This document shows, one piece after another, positions 19,416 to 27,629 of a stretch of 64,000 bases of DNA. The notes beneath the pieces were generated by a model. That model was not told the DNA's origin. It saw only the letters and a list, made by a program, of their open reading frames with translations, and made no database searches. Both the position numbers and the translations under genes were made by a program. The stretch comes from Hymenobacter sp. HSC-4F20 (GTDB lineage Bacteria > Bacteroidota > Bacteroidia > Cytophagales > Hymenobacteraceae): NCBI RefSeq assembly GCF_019599275.1, contig NZ_JAHZTD010000003.1:248001-312000 (forward strand). The letters are read 5' to 3'. Positions within the stretch are counted from its first letter, which is position 1. Every line of letters begins with the position of its first letter.

Positions 19416-21707
19416 CTAGAGCCCGGCGGCGTCCTTCTTGCGCTTGATTTTGGTTTTACCGCCCTGCTCGGTTTTCACCTTCATCTTCTCTACGTCACTC
19501 ATGTCGGCGGCGGAAGCGGAGGCAGACGGGCCTACACCGGGGTTGGGGCCGTTGTTAACAATAGTCATTTCATCGACGAGGTGCTTGGCGCCGCCCAGCT
19601 TCTCCACGCACCAGAGCACGTAGCGAATATCTGCGTTGATACAGCGCTTCAGCTCGGGGTCGTAGGCTAAGTCGCCGGTCATGGCTTCCCAGTTGCCGTC
19701 GAAGGCCAGACCAATCAGCTCCCCGCGCCCATTGATGACGGGTGAGCCCGAGTTGCCGCCGGTAATATCGTTGTCGGTGATGAAGGCCACGGGCAGGCTG
19801 CCCTGCTTATCGGCGAAGCGACCGTAGTCTTTCAGCTGAAGTAGCTCCAGCTCTTTCTGGGGCACCACGAACTCGGGGGTGGTAGCGTCCTCCTTTTCCA
19901 GAATACCTTGGGCCGTGGTTTTGTAGTCGTACGCTACGGCGTCGCGGCCGCGGTAGGGACGCACCGTGCCGTAGCTGAGACGCAGCGTGAAGTTCGCATC
20001 GGGCGAGTACACTTTCTGGGAGTTCTTTTCGCGCAGGGCAGCCACGTAGAGGCGGTTAGCCCGGCCCAAGCCGGCTTGCAAGCCCTGCAGCTTGGGTACA
20101 ATGTTCTGCACGTAGTTCTGGTACACCGACTGGTACGTTTTATAGGCTGGATCGGCTTCCAGCTTAGCCAGGGTTGGCCCGGCCAGGAACGCTTTTATCT
20201 TCGCCTCCGAGGCCAGGAAGGAGTTGCCGAACACGTAGGCGGCGTACTTCGGCATCGAGCCCCCGTACTGCTTTTCTACCGTCTGAAACACATCGGGCAG
20301 TTGGTCTTTGGGCACGTCCTGCATATACAGGTTCAGCAGGGCTGCAAACACTTTCTGGTCAGTAGAAGCGCTATAGTCCTTGAAATGCTCGGTCATAGGC
20401 TCCTGCAGGTCAGCCACGGCCTTGTCGATGGCCGCCTTGTCGCCGGCCTTCAGGGCTGTGGCCAGGGGCATCAGACGGGCAGCCAGCGGAATAATTTCGG
20501 TGCCAAATGCGGCTTCGTTCACGTACTGCGTGCTCAGGTTATATTGCCGCAGACCGGCGTAGGCCTGGTTGATGACGTTGAGGGCGTCGCCGTACTGCTG
20601 GGCGCGGGCCGGCTCCTGGGCAATCCACTGGAGCAGGGCATTTTCTTCGGCCTTTTTAGCCTCCACGGTTTTCAGCCGCTTCATGCCTTCATTCTGCCCG
20701 ATGTAGTACTTCCAGTAGTTGGCAATGCCGGCGTACTTGGAAGCGTACTTGAGGCGCAGGGCCGGATCCTGGTCCATGTCTTCCTTCCACAGTTTCAGGC
20801 GGGTGTCGCGCAGTTTGATGCGGGCGGGGTTGGTCTGGTCGAGGGTGAGCTGCAGGCCGGCGGCGGGCAGGAAGCGCTGCGTGCGGCCGGGGAAGCCAAA
20901 CACCATGGCAAAGTCACCTTCGCTCACGCCCTGCAGGCTCACGGGCAGGTGCTTTTTGGGCACGTAGGGTACGTTGCCGGGCTGGGGGGTAGCGGTGGGC
21001 TGGTTGTTTTTGTCGGCGTAGACGCGGAACATCGAGAAGTCGCCGGTGTGGCGGGGCCACATCCAGTTGTCGGTGTCGCCGCCAAACTTACCCACCGCTT
21101 CTGGCGGCGCGCCTACCAGGCGCACGTCGCCGAAGCGCTGGTAGATGAAGAGGTAGTATTCGTTGCCCCCGAACATGTCGCGCACGTAGGCCACGTACTT
21201 GCCGTTTTCCTTTACGTTATCGGCCAGCTCGCGCTGGCGCTGCTGCACCTTGGCCGTGCGCTCCTGCTCGGGCGTGGCCGGCGTGATGCCCTCCAGCACC
21301 TTGCTCGTGACGTCCTCCATGCGCACGAGAATATCCACGTACAGGCCGGGGTTCTGCTTTTCATCCCGCCGCGTGGCTGCGTAGAAACCGTTTTGCAGAA
21401 TGTTGTTCTGGGGGGTGCTGTGGCTCTGAATGGCGTCGTAGCCGCAGTGGTGGTTGGTGAGCAACAACCCCTGGCTGCTGACGAACTCGCCGGTACAGAA
21501 GCCGCCAAGCTGCACTACGGCGTCCTTCAGGGAAGCATTGTTCACGTCATAGATTTCTTCGGCCGTCAGCTTGAGGCCCTTCTTCTGCATGTCGGCCTGG
21601 TTAAGGCGCTTCACAAAGAGGGGTAGCCACATCCCTTCGTCGGCGCGGGCCGCGAGGGGTAGCAGCAGCGTCAGCAGCAGGGCTTTGGCCCAGTGAGTAG
21701 TACGCAT
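19416..21707 (-). CDS. S46 family dipeptidyl-peptidase, DPP7-type
   Basis: 763 aa exported serine exopeptidase that removes dipeptides from oligopeptides in the periplasm. The signal peptide (MRTTHWAKALLLTLLLPLAA) is cut before ADEGMWLP, the usual mature start of S46 enzymes. The catalytic His lies in TNHHCGYDAIQ (residues 84-94) and the nucleophile is Ser653 in TGGNSGSPVING. Eighteen residues after the Ser the protein has Gly671 (AFDGNWEAM), the position that is Arg in DPP11 and Gly in DPP7, so a preference for hydrophobic rather than acidic P1 residues is expected. That assignment rests on known family rules. The tail (KTKIKRKKD) is unusually basic. Probably works with the secreted metalloprotease at 12604 in protein nutrition. 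Confidence 0.94.
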   Translation of the reverse strand: MRTTHWAKALLLTLLLPLAARADEGMWLPLFVKRLNQADMQKKGLKLTAEEIYDVNNASLKDAVVQLGGFCTGEFVSSQGLLLTNHHCGYDAIQSHSTPQNNILQNGFYAATRRDEKQNPGLYVDILVRMEDVTSKVLEGITPATPEQERTAKVQQRQRELADNVKENGKYVAYVRDMFGGNEYYLFIYQRFGDVRLVGAPPEAVGKFGGDTDNWMWPRHTGDFSMFRVYADKNNQPTATPQPGNVPYVPKKHLPVSLQGVSEGDFAMVFGFPGRTQRFLPAAGLQLTLDQTNPARIKLRDTRLKLWKEDMDQDPALRLKYASKYAGIANYWKYYIGQNEGMKRLKTVEAKKAEENALLQWIAQEPARAQQYGDALNVINQAYAGLRQYNLSTQYVNEAAFGTEIIPLAARLMPLATALKAGDKAAIDKAVADLQEPMTEHFKDYSASTDQKVFAALLNLYMQDVPKDQLPDVFQTVEKQYGGSMPKYAAYVFGNSFLASEAKIKAFLAGPTLAKLEADPAYKTYQSVYQNYVQNIVPKLQGLQAGLGRANRLYVAALREKNSQKVYSPDANFTLRLSYGTVRPYRGRDAVAYDYKTTAQGILEKEDATTPEFVVPQKELELLQLKDYGRFADKQGSLPVAFITDNDITGGNSGSPVINGRGELIGLAFDGNWEAMTGDLAYDPELKRCINADIRYVLWCVEKLGGAKHLVDEMTIVNNGPNPGVGPSASASAADMSDVEKMKVKTEQGGKTKIKRKKDAAGL

Positions 21708-21753
21708 GAGTGGGTGGTTAGGGGGTAGAAAATAGGCTGGCCAAGTCAGCGGA

Positions 21754-21761
21754 CAAATTTA
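21754..21761 (-). promoter_or_regulatory. -7 box (TAAATTTG) for the S46 peptidase gene
   Basis: Minus-strand TAnnTTTG match about 47 nt upstream of the start codon at 21707. No good -33 element at the expected spacing. Confidence 0.45.
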
Positions 21762-21900
21762 CAGAATGCCGGGTAGGGCCGGTATCTTGTGCCCCGTTTA
21801 TCAGCATTGCACTACCAGCGAAGTAGTACCCAGAAATGCCCACTACGACGCGACTGGGCGGGCTCAGAATCTATCATTGTGCACCGCCTATCCTCGTAGT

Positions 21901-22122
21901 ATGCCTAGAATCCTGAATATCGTTCTGACACTGCTGCTTTCAATTTTGCTGATTGCAGGCTTAGCCCATCTCTGTAAGGATGCAGTTGACAACATGCTGT
22001 ATTAGATAGCCGGGTTCATATTAATCTCTTTCTGGCTTTTCTGGCCTGTTTATCTAGTTATTATTCTGGGCGTAGTCCTCATGATCTTGGGCCGATTATT
22101 CCAGAAAAAGTGCCAGCCGTAA
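21901..22122 (+). pseudogene. Small two-span membrane protein interrupted by an in-frame TAG
   Basis: From the ATG at 21901 the frame reads MPRILNIVLTLLLSILLIAG and on to residue 34, then TAG at 22003-22005. The same frame continues without another stop for 38 more codons to TAA at 22120-22122 and encodes a second very hydrophobic segment (FILISFWLFWPVYLVIILGV) and a basic tail (GRLFQKKCQP). The second half has no ATG before 22081. A 74-residue two-span protein broken by one nonsense change is the simplest reading. A separate 34-aa peptide, or stop readthrough, are alternatives. Not a family I recognise. Confidence 0.5.
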
Positions 22123-22232
22123 TTCTTCAAGGTTCAGTAGCGCTTGTCCTGCTTCCAAGACATTTACGTAGCTCCATAGAGTAGACTTCCTAGGGCGTGT
22201 TAACAGTCAGGGTTTGTGCCTTATATAAGGCC

Positions 22233-22271
22233 GTCATGCCCAGCCAGATACTTTGCTGCGCTCGGCATGAC
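22233..22271. repeat. Short member of the GTCATnC inverted-repeat family
   Basis: Terminal 8-bp inverted repeats GTCATGCC and GGCATGAC (22233-22240, 22264-22271) enclose an imperfectly complementary middle. It matches the ends and layout of the elements at 25146 and 42675 and lies in the spacer before yidD. The rest of 22123-22437 shows no gene. Confidence 0.6.
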
Positions 22272-22437
22272 AGTTTTCCGAGTTAGCTGGCAACCAGCTC
22301 CTAACTTATGGGCGCACGACTGCCGTACACGCCAGTTCCGGGAAAGTAGAACGAGTAGGGTGCTCTTGTCACGACCATCACAGCTGCTTACGTATCGTTC
22401 CGCAATCTTTCCGCTCCGTTTGTGGTTCTTTGCGGGT

Positions 22438-22659
22438 ATGTCGTACCTGTTTCGCCAGCTGCTACTAGGCTTGCTCTGGGTGTACCGCCACCTGATTTCG
22501 CCGCTCACTCCGGCCAGCTGCCGCTACACCCCTACCTGCTCAGCCTACGCCGTGGAAGCCGTAACCAAGTACGGCCCCTGGCGCGGCAGCCGCCTGGCCC
22601 TGCGCCGCATCAGCCGCTGCCACCCCTGGGGCGGCCACGGCTACGACCCGGTGCCGTAA
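22438..22659 (+). CDS. yidD: Membrane protein insertion efficiency factor YidD
   Basis: 73 aa, starting at the ATG at 22438 ([20 protein letters not shown]); the frame is open upstream but those residues are not YidD-like. It carries the family signature [20 protein letters not shown] with three conserved cysteines, followed by [18 protein letters not shown]. YidD is a small membrane-associated protein that assists YidC in inserting membrane proteins. Here it is separate from rnpA and yidC. No terminator is evident; the following 284 nt (22660-22943) show nothing I can name. Confidence 0.93.
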   Translation: MSYLFRQLLLGLLWVYRHLISPLTPASCRYTPTCSAYAVEAVTKYGPWRGSRLALRRISRCHPWGGHGYDPVP

Positions 22660-22943
22660 GAGGTGGCTGAACGCGGAAGGGCACCTTCTCCTGCGCTCCA
22701 AGCGCAGAACTGTATCACGCGGAATGATTCGCTGGTGCGATAATCGAGCGGACGTGAGGTGTTCGTGCAGCTACCTGCTCCGGATCAGGTGCTGTTCTGA
22801 GGTAGCAACTTGCGCATCCGCTGAATCACTACCTCCCTGCTCACCATTTCACCACCTCCCTACCCTTCTCTTCCGTATAAGCACTAGTGTTGCTGCTGTA
22901 GCTATTGGCTGTGGCAGCTTTTTTTTCAGCTAGCTACCACCTT

Positions 22944-23831
22944 ATGCGTACTGTATCGTTTGCCGCCGCCGTGGCTGCCCTGCTGCTGAGCAGCTGTTCC
23001 GAAGCGCAAACCAAGCAATCTGCCGCCGACCAGCCCAAGCAGGAAAAGTCAGGTAAGAAAAAGGGTAAGAAAGGAAAGGGCACCGCCGACATTGCCAACC
23101 TGACCCGCCTGGGTTCTATGGACGGGGTACCGGAAAGCTCGGGCCTGGCCCTGACGGGCGAAGTTGGCACGTTCTACACCCACGGCGACGAGGGCGCCCG
23201 CCCCATTCTGTTTAAAGTGGATGCCACCGGCCGGACGCTGGCCGAGCTGGAAGTGCCCGTGCAAGGCGACGACTGGGAAAGCATTACCCGCGATACGCAG
23301 GGCAACCTCTACATCGGCGACGTGGGCAACAATAATAACAACCGCCGCGACCTGGTCATCTACCGCGTTAATCCGCAGAATATTCAGCAAATCCAGGAAA
23401 TCAAGCTCACTTACCCCGACCAGAAAGATTTTCCGCCCGCCAAGCAGGAGCAGAATTTCGACTGCGAGGCTACCCTCTGGCACGCGGGCAACGTGTACTT
23501 GTTTACCAAGGACCGGGGCCAGGGCCAGACCAGCAAGGTGTATGCCGTGCCCGACCGGCCCGGCTCCTACACCGCCCGCCTTATTACCAAGCTGGCCATT
23601 CCCGGCGAAGTGACGGACGCGGCCCTCAGCCCCGATGGGCGTCGGCTGGTGCTGCTGGCGCGCCAGGAAATGTTCGTGCTGGAAGGCAGCAATTTTGACG
23701 AAGCATTACGGGCTACTCCCCAACAGATTTCGCTGAAAGGTGCCGGTCAGACGGAAGGAGCCGTGTTTGCCGATAACAATACCCTCTACATTAGCAGTGA
23801 GCAGGGCGCGCTCTACAAGTACACCTTCTAA
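22944..23831 (+). CDS. Lipoprotein with beta-propeller-like repeats
   Basis: 295 aa from the ATG at 22944 (MRTVSFAAAVAALLLSSCSE). The lipobox LSSC gives lipidated Cys18. A lysine-rich linker follows (KQEKSGKKKGKKGKG), then repeated WD/NHL-like beta blades: ESSGLALTGEVGTFYTHGDE, DWESITRDTQGNLYIGDVGN, CEATLWHAGNVYLFTKDRG, VTDAALSPDGRRLVLLAR and GAVFADNNTLYISSE. The pattern resembles SdiA-regulated or esterase-like phytase propeller proteins, but I cannot assign a reaction. It would be anchored in the inner or outer membrane with the propeller in the periplasm or outside. Monocistronic between yidD and fbaA. Confidence 0.75.
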   Translation: MRTVSFAAAVAALLLSSCSEAQTKQSAADQPKQEKSGKKKGKKGKGTADIANLTRLGSMDGVPESSGLALTGEVGTFYTHGDEGARPILFKVDATGRTLAELEVPVQGDDWESITRDTQGNLYIGDVGNNNNNRRDLVIYRVNPQNIQQIQEIKLTYPDQKDFPPAKQEQNFDCEATLWHAGNVYLFTKDRGQGQTSKVYAVPDRPGSYTARLITKLAIPGEVTDAALSPDGRRLVLLARQEMFVLEGSNFDEALRATPQQISLKGAGQTEGAVFADNNTLYISSEQGALYKYTF

Positions 23832-23929
23832 CGCCTGCATCCTGCACAGCCAGGGCCTGTTTGTAGCAGTACCTCCGGGGAGTTTTCTTCTCGCAAATGT
23901 TATCCTGTGGATAGGCCCGCTTCTTTCCT

Positions 23930-23937
23930 TAAGTTTG
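23930..23937 (+). promoter_or_regulatory. -7 box (TAAGTTTG) for fbaA
   Basis: TAnnTTTG match with a leader of about 55 nt to the start codon at 23997. No clear -33 TTTG at the standard spacing. Confidence 0.45.
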
Positions 23938-23996
23938 GCCTACGATTCCGAAACCCGGCGCGGCCTTTCCCCGACCACGTCATCATTTTTTAGTAC

Positions 23997-25085
23997 ATGG
24001 CTGACCAAACCACCCTCACCGGCCTGCGCGCCGGCGTGCTGCACGGCGACGAAGTGCAGCAGCTCTTCGAACACGCCAAGGCCAACGGCTACGCCCTGCC
24101 CGCCGTGAACGTAACGGGTACCGACACGGTAAACGCCGTGCTGGAAGCCGCCCGCGACCTGAACTCGCCGGTGATTATTCAGTTCTCGAACGGCGGCGCT
24201 CAGTTTTTTGCCGGCAAGGGCCTGCCCAACGACAAGCAGCAAGCCAGCATTGCCGGGGGCATTTCGGGGGCGCAGCACGTACACCTGATGGCTGAAGCCT
24301 ACGGTGTACCCGTGATTCTGCACACCGACCACGCCGCCAAAAAGCTGCTGCCCTGGATTGATGGCCTGCTGGAGGCCGGCGAAAAGCACTTCGCCCAGTA
24401 CGGCCAGCCGCTGTACTCTTCCCACATGCTGGACCTCTCGGAGGAGCCCATTGAGGAGAACATTGAGATTAGCAAGCAGTACCTGGAGCGCATGGCCAAA
24501 ATGGGCATGACCCTGGAAATTGAGCTGGGCGTAACCGGCGGTGAGGAAGACGGCGTGGACAACTCCGACGTAGACTCCAGCAAGCTCTACACCCAGCCTT
24601 CGGAGGTAGCCTACGCCTACGAGGAGCTCAGCAAAATCAGCCCGCGCTTTACGGTAGCGGCGGCGTTCGGCAACGTACACGGTGTGTACAAGCCTGGCAA
24701 CGTGAAGCTGCAGCCCGTTATCCTGAAAAACTCGCAGGAGTACGTAAAAGAGAAATACGCGCTGGAAGCGGAGCGACCCATCAACTTTGTATTCCACGGC
24801 GGCTCGGGCTCGTCGCAGGAAGAAATCCGGGAGGCTATTAGCTACGGGGCCATCAAGATGAACATCGACACCGACCTGCAGTGGGCGTTCTGGGACGGTA
24901 TTAAGAACTACTACCAGAAAAACGAAGGCTTCCTGCAAAGCCAGATCGGCAACCCCACCGGCGAGGACTCGCCGAACAAGAAGTACTACGACCCGCGCGT
25001 GTGGTTGCGCGAGGGCGAAAAAACGTTCGTTACCCGCTTGAAGTCGGCCTTTGAGGACCTGAACGCCGTGAACCGGCGCTTCTAG
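23997..25085 (+). CDS. fbaA: Class II fructose-bisphosphate aldolase
   Basis: 362 aa, full length for the class IIA (FbaA) group. Cleaves fructose 1,6-bisphosphate to dihydroxyacetone phosphate and glyceraldehyde 3-phosphate, in the cytoplasm. Zinc-binding and catalytic landmarks are visible: ILHTDHAAKKLLPWIDGLL (Asp and His of the active site), the Glu stretch EIELGVTGGEEDGVDNSDVD, AAFGNVHGVYKPGN and NFVFHGGSGSS, plus the phosphate-binding KMNIDTDLQWAFW. The gene is alone between a -7 box upstream and a strong terminator at 25108, so it is probably monocistronic. Confidence 0.97.
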   Translation: MADQTTLTGLRAGVLHGDEVQQLFEHAKANGYALPAVNVTGTDTVNAVLEAARDLNSPVIIQFSNGGAQFFAGKGLPNDKQQASIAGGISGAQHVHLMAEAYGVPVILHTDHAAKKLLPWIDGLLEAGEKHFAQYGQPLYSSHMLDLSEEPIEENIEISKQYLERMAKMGMTLEIELGVTGGEEDGVDNSDVDSSKLYTQPSEVAYAYEELSKISPRFTVAAAFGNVHGVYKPGNVKLQPVILKNSQEYVKEKYALEAERPINFVFHGGSGSSQEEIREAISYGAIKMNIDTDLQWAFWDGIKNYYQKNEGFLQSQIGNPTGEDSPNKKYYDPRVWLREGEKTFVTRLKSAFEDLNAVNRRF

Positions 25086-25107
25086 CCGCCCGGATTATTT
25101 ACGCGTA

Positions 25108-25143
25108 AAAAAGCCCCGCTCTCAGCTGAGAGCGGGGCTTTTT
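25108..25143 (+). terminator. Terminator after fbaA
   Basis: AAAAAGCCCCGCTCTC, a 4-nt loop AGCT, and the perfect complement ending in TTTTT. With A- and T-runs on both sides it can also act on the minus strand. Confidence 0.93.
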
Positions 25144-25145
25144 AT

Positions 25146-25221
25146 GTCATTCCGAGCAGAGGAAGGAATCTGGGTTAGCCTCTGGCAGGTAATTCAGATT
25201 TCTCGCTCTGCTCGGAATGAC
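25146..25221. repeat. GTCATTCC inverted-repeat (REP-like) element
   Basis: Arms 25146-25172 and 25195-25221 are complementary over 27 bp with about 4 mismatches; the outer 16 bp (GTCATTCCGAGCAGAG) are exact. The spacer is about 22 nt. It lies between the fbaA terminator and the end of lgt. Same family as the elements at 22233, 28996, 29184 and 42675. Confidence 0.85.
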
Positions 25222-25227
25222 ACGCTC

Positions 25228-26226
25228 CTACTTACGACTGCCTAAGGCAGCTTCGGCCGCGGCCTGTTCCTCCAGGTCGCGTGGGGCAAAGCCGTAGGGG
25301 TTATGGGGGTCTTTGCCCGCGCGCCACACTACCCACAGCCCAATGAAAATCAGCGGAACGCTCAGCCACTGGCCCATATTCAGGCTCATGTTCTGCTCAA
25401 ATGCCACCTGATCTTCCTTGAGGAACTCCACCAGGAAGCGGAAGGAGAACAGCAATACCACAAACAGCCCGAACAGCTGCCCGCGCGGCGTACGGTCCTT
25501 GGTGCGGTTCCACATGCTGTAGAGCAATGCGAAGAGGAACACGCAGTACAACGACTCGTAAATCTGGGTGGGGTGGCGGGGCACCGCCACTTCGGTAGTA
25601 GCGGCTACCGCCCCCGACACAGCCTGAGTTTCTACTTTGATCTTGCCATCAGCGTCGCGAAAGCGCTGCACGGCGACGGAGCCGGCCGGCACGGGCTGGC
25701 CGGCGCTCATTTGCTGCAGGTGCTCTACGTCGCGCGGAAACACGAACGCCCAGGGCACATCCGTTGGGCGGCCCACAATTTCCGAGTTCATCAGGTTGCC
25801 CAGGCGAATCAAAGCTCCGCCCACGGCCACTACCAGCACAATCCGGTCGAGGGTCCAGAGCCAGTCGAACTTATTATTGCGGCTGAATAGCCACACGGCG
25901 AAGATGATACCAATGGTAGCTCCGTGCGAGGCCAGCCCGCCCTCCCAGATCTTGAAAATATCTACCAGGCGGTCCTTGTACTGGTCCCAGTCGTAGAAGA
26001 AAACGTGCCCCAGGCGGGCGCCTAGCACCGTGCCCAGCAGCATGTAAATGGTAATGACATCGACCCAGCGCGGCGACACCTTCTCGGAGCGGTAGATATG
26101 CGAGAGAATAAAGGTGCCCACCACGAAGCCCGACATGAACAGCAGGCCATACCAGCGCAAGGTTAGCGGCCCGATTTCCGCGAGGATGGGGTTGGGGCTC
26201 CACAGAATGGCGCTCAGAAAACTCAT
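25228..26226 (-). CDS. lgt: Prolipoprotein diacylglyceryl transferase
   Basis: 332 aa polytopic inner-membrane enzyme that transfers diacylglycerol from phosphatidylglycerol to the lipobox Cys of prolipoproteins. The Lgt signature is clear (ALIRLGNLMNSEIVGRPTDV), as are EGGLASHGATIGII and the C-terminal RFLVEFLKEDQ. Between the signature and the PTQIYES motif there is an extra periplasmic stretch of about 40 residues (VEHLQQMSAGQPVPAGSVAV onward), longer than in Escherichia coli Lgt. Several lipoproteins in this window would be its substrates. Start ATG at 26226. Confidence 0.95.
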   Translation of the reverse strand: MSFLSAILWSPNPILAEIGPLTLRWYGLLFMSGFVVGTFILSHIYRSEKVSPRWVDVITIYMLLGTVLGARLGHVFFYDWDQYKDRLVDIFKIWEGGLASHGATIGIIFAVWLFSRNNKFDWLWTLDRIVLVVAVGGALIRLGNLMNSEIVGRPTDVPWAFVFPRDVEHLQQMSAGQPVPAGSVAVQRFRDADGKIKVETQAVSGAVAATTEVAVPRHPTQIYESLYCVFLFALLYSMWNRTKDRTPRGQLFGLFVVLLFSFRFLVEFLKEDQVAFEQNMSLNMGQWLSVPLIFIGLWVVWRAGKDPHNPYGFAPRDLEEQAAAEAALGSRK

Positions 26227-26295
26227 AAGCAGAAAGAAAGGGTTAGGAGCCCGAAAGTACGGAAAGGCGCGGGTACTCGCTTGCTTGTTGGGTGC

Positions 26296-27576
26296 TCAGT
26301 TCAGCAGCAGCTTGCCGTAGGCGGCCCAGTCCCACTCCTGGGTACCGTAGAAGCAGCCATCATAACGCACCGACAAACGCATATTGTACGCCAGGGCCAG
26401 CACTAGCAAGCTTCCGGCGCTCCAGCGCACCGCCCGCGAACGTTGCAGCAAATACCCGACGGCAGCCGCTATCGGCCAAGCCAGCACCGGATACAGCTCC
26501 ACGAAGCCCCGACCCGCGTAGGCGCAGCCCAACCCATAATCCCACCAGGCGGCATAGAAATAAGAAGCGGCTGCCCATAGGCCCAGCGCCAGCACGGCCC
26601 GGCGCGACGAAGTGCGGGCCAGCAGCAGACTACCCGGCAGCAGCAGCAGCAGCACCGGATTATACAGAAAGCTACCGTTGCGGGGTGCCAGCCACAGCTC
26701 AATCAGTTTGGGCGCGAGGGCATTCGGAAATCCTTCCTGGCCGTAGCTATACACCAGCCAGCTGCCGCTCAGGTAGTGGTAGTAAGCCAGCTGGGGCAGC
26801 CATAATACCAGCCCTGCCACTAGCAGCAGCCCCACTACTCGCCCGTGCACTAAGGCGCGCACCTGAGTTAACCACGAAACGCCCTCCCTCACCGGCCATA
26901 ATAACAGCGGCACGGCAAACACCAGATTCAGGGGGCGGAGCACCGAAATCAGGGCCACGGTGGTGGCAATGGCGGCTACATGCCCTATGGAGGCTTCCCG
27001 CTCATACCAGGCCGGGCCTTCCCGCCTGGTTAGCAGGTAGAGCAACAGAGCAAATGCGAAAAACGAGAATACATGCGACATGCCCGTTTCTCGGATGCCG
27101 TAATACCACAGGTTGGTACCGACTACCAGCACAGCAACGGTCAGGGCCGTGACCAGGCCCGAGAAGTGGCGGCGCAGGGTAGCGGCCAGCAGCCAGAGCC
27201 CCAGCACGAAATAAGTAGCCGCCGCTACGTCAATGGCTTTGTGCTCGGCCTTGGAAAAGCCCGACTTATCAGTTGTGATGGCGTGCGCTGCCGCCCAGAA
27301 CGGCGCTTCCAGCAGCGCTACCCCGTACGGATACTTGGTTTCTACCTTACCCGTAGCTTGGTTTAGCCGGAATCCGTCGCCGGTAGCTTTGGCCAGCGAA
27401 TCGGGGATGGCGCGGGCGTCGAAGTCGTACCTAAAGGCCGCCGGCAGGTACACATAATAGCCAGCCTTGTCGGCCCAGATTTCGCTGTGGTACGTGAAAG
27501 GCTTGGCTTTGGAGTGCCGGTTTAGCGCCAGAAAAACTACTAGGCCATAGAATAGCACCCACGCCAAGTATTTCAT
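26296..27576 (-). CDS. Polytopic membrane protein, possible GT-C type glycosyltransferase
   Basis: 426 aa with about 10 hydrophobic segments. The first loop after span 1 (HSEIWADKAGYYVYLPAAFR) with acidic residues, and a later large loop (YYHYLSGSWLVYSYGQEGFP), recall GT-C/GT39-like membrane glycosyltransferases that use polyprenyl-linked sugars, but no decisive motif is present. The tail FYGTQEWDWAAYGKLLLN lies at the membrane surface. The start ATG is at 27576; a near -7 box (TACCTTTA) lies about 30 nt upstream on the minus strand. It may have been co-transcribed with the decayed acyltransferase upstream. Function not assigned. Confidence 0.75.
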   Translation of the reverse strand: MKYLAWVLFYGLVVFLALNRHSKAKPFTYHSEIWADKAGYYVYLPAAFRYDFDARAIPDSLAKATGDGFRLNQATGKVETKYPYGVALLEAPFWAAAHAITTDKSGFSKAEHKAIDVAAATYFVLGLWLLAATLRRHFSGLVTALTVAVLVVGTNLWYYGIRETGMSHVFSFFAFALLLYLLTRREGPAWYEREASIGHVAAIATTVALISVLRPLNLVFAVPLLLWPVREGVSWLTQVRALVHGRVVGLLLVAGLVLWLPQLAYYHYLSGSWLVYSYGQEGFPNALAPKLIELWLAPRNGSFLYNPVLLLLLPGSLLLARTSSRRAVLALGLWAAASYFYAAWWDYGLGCAYAGRGFVELYPVLAWPIAAAVGYLLQRSRAVRWSAGSLLVLALAYNMRLSVRYDGCFYGTQEWDWAAYGKLLLN

Positions 27577-27629
27577 ATATCGTACGGGTTAATGATGCCC
27601 TAAAGGTACGGGCCCAAGTATCCCCTACC

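Noticed and set aside
19908-21626. 572-codon open frame on the plus strand opposite the S46 peptidase
   Set aside because: It is the antisense shadow of a GC-rich gene; residues are Val/Gly/His/Leu-rich without motifs, while the minus strand encodes a complete S46 enzyme.
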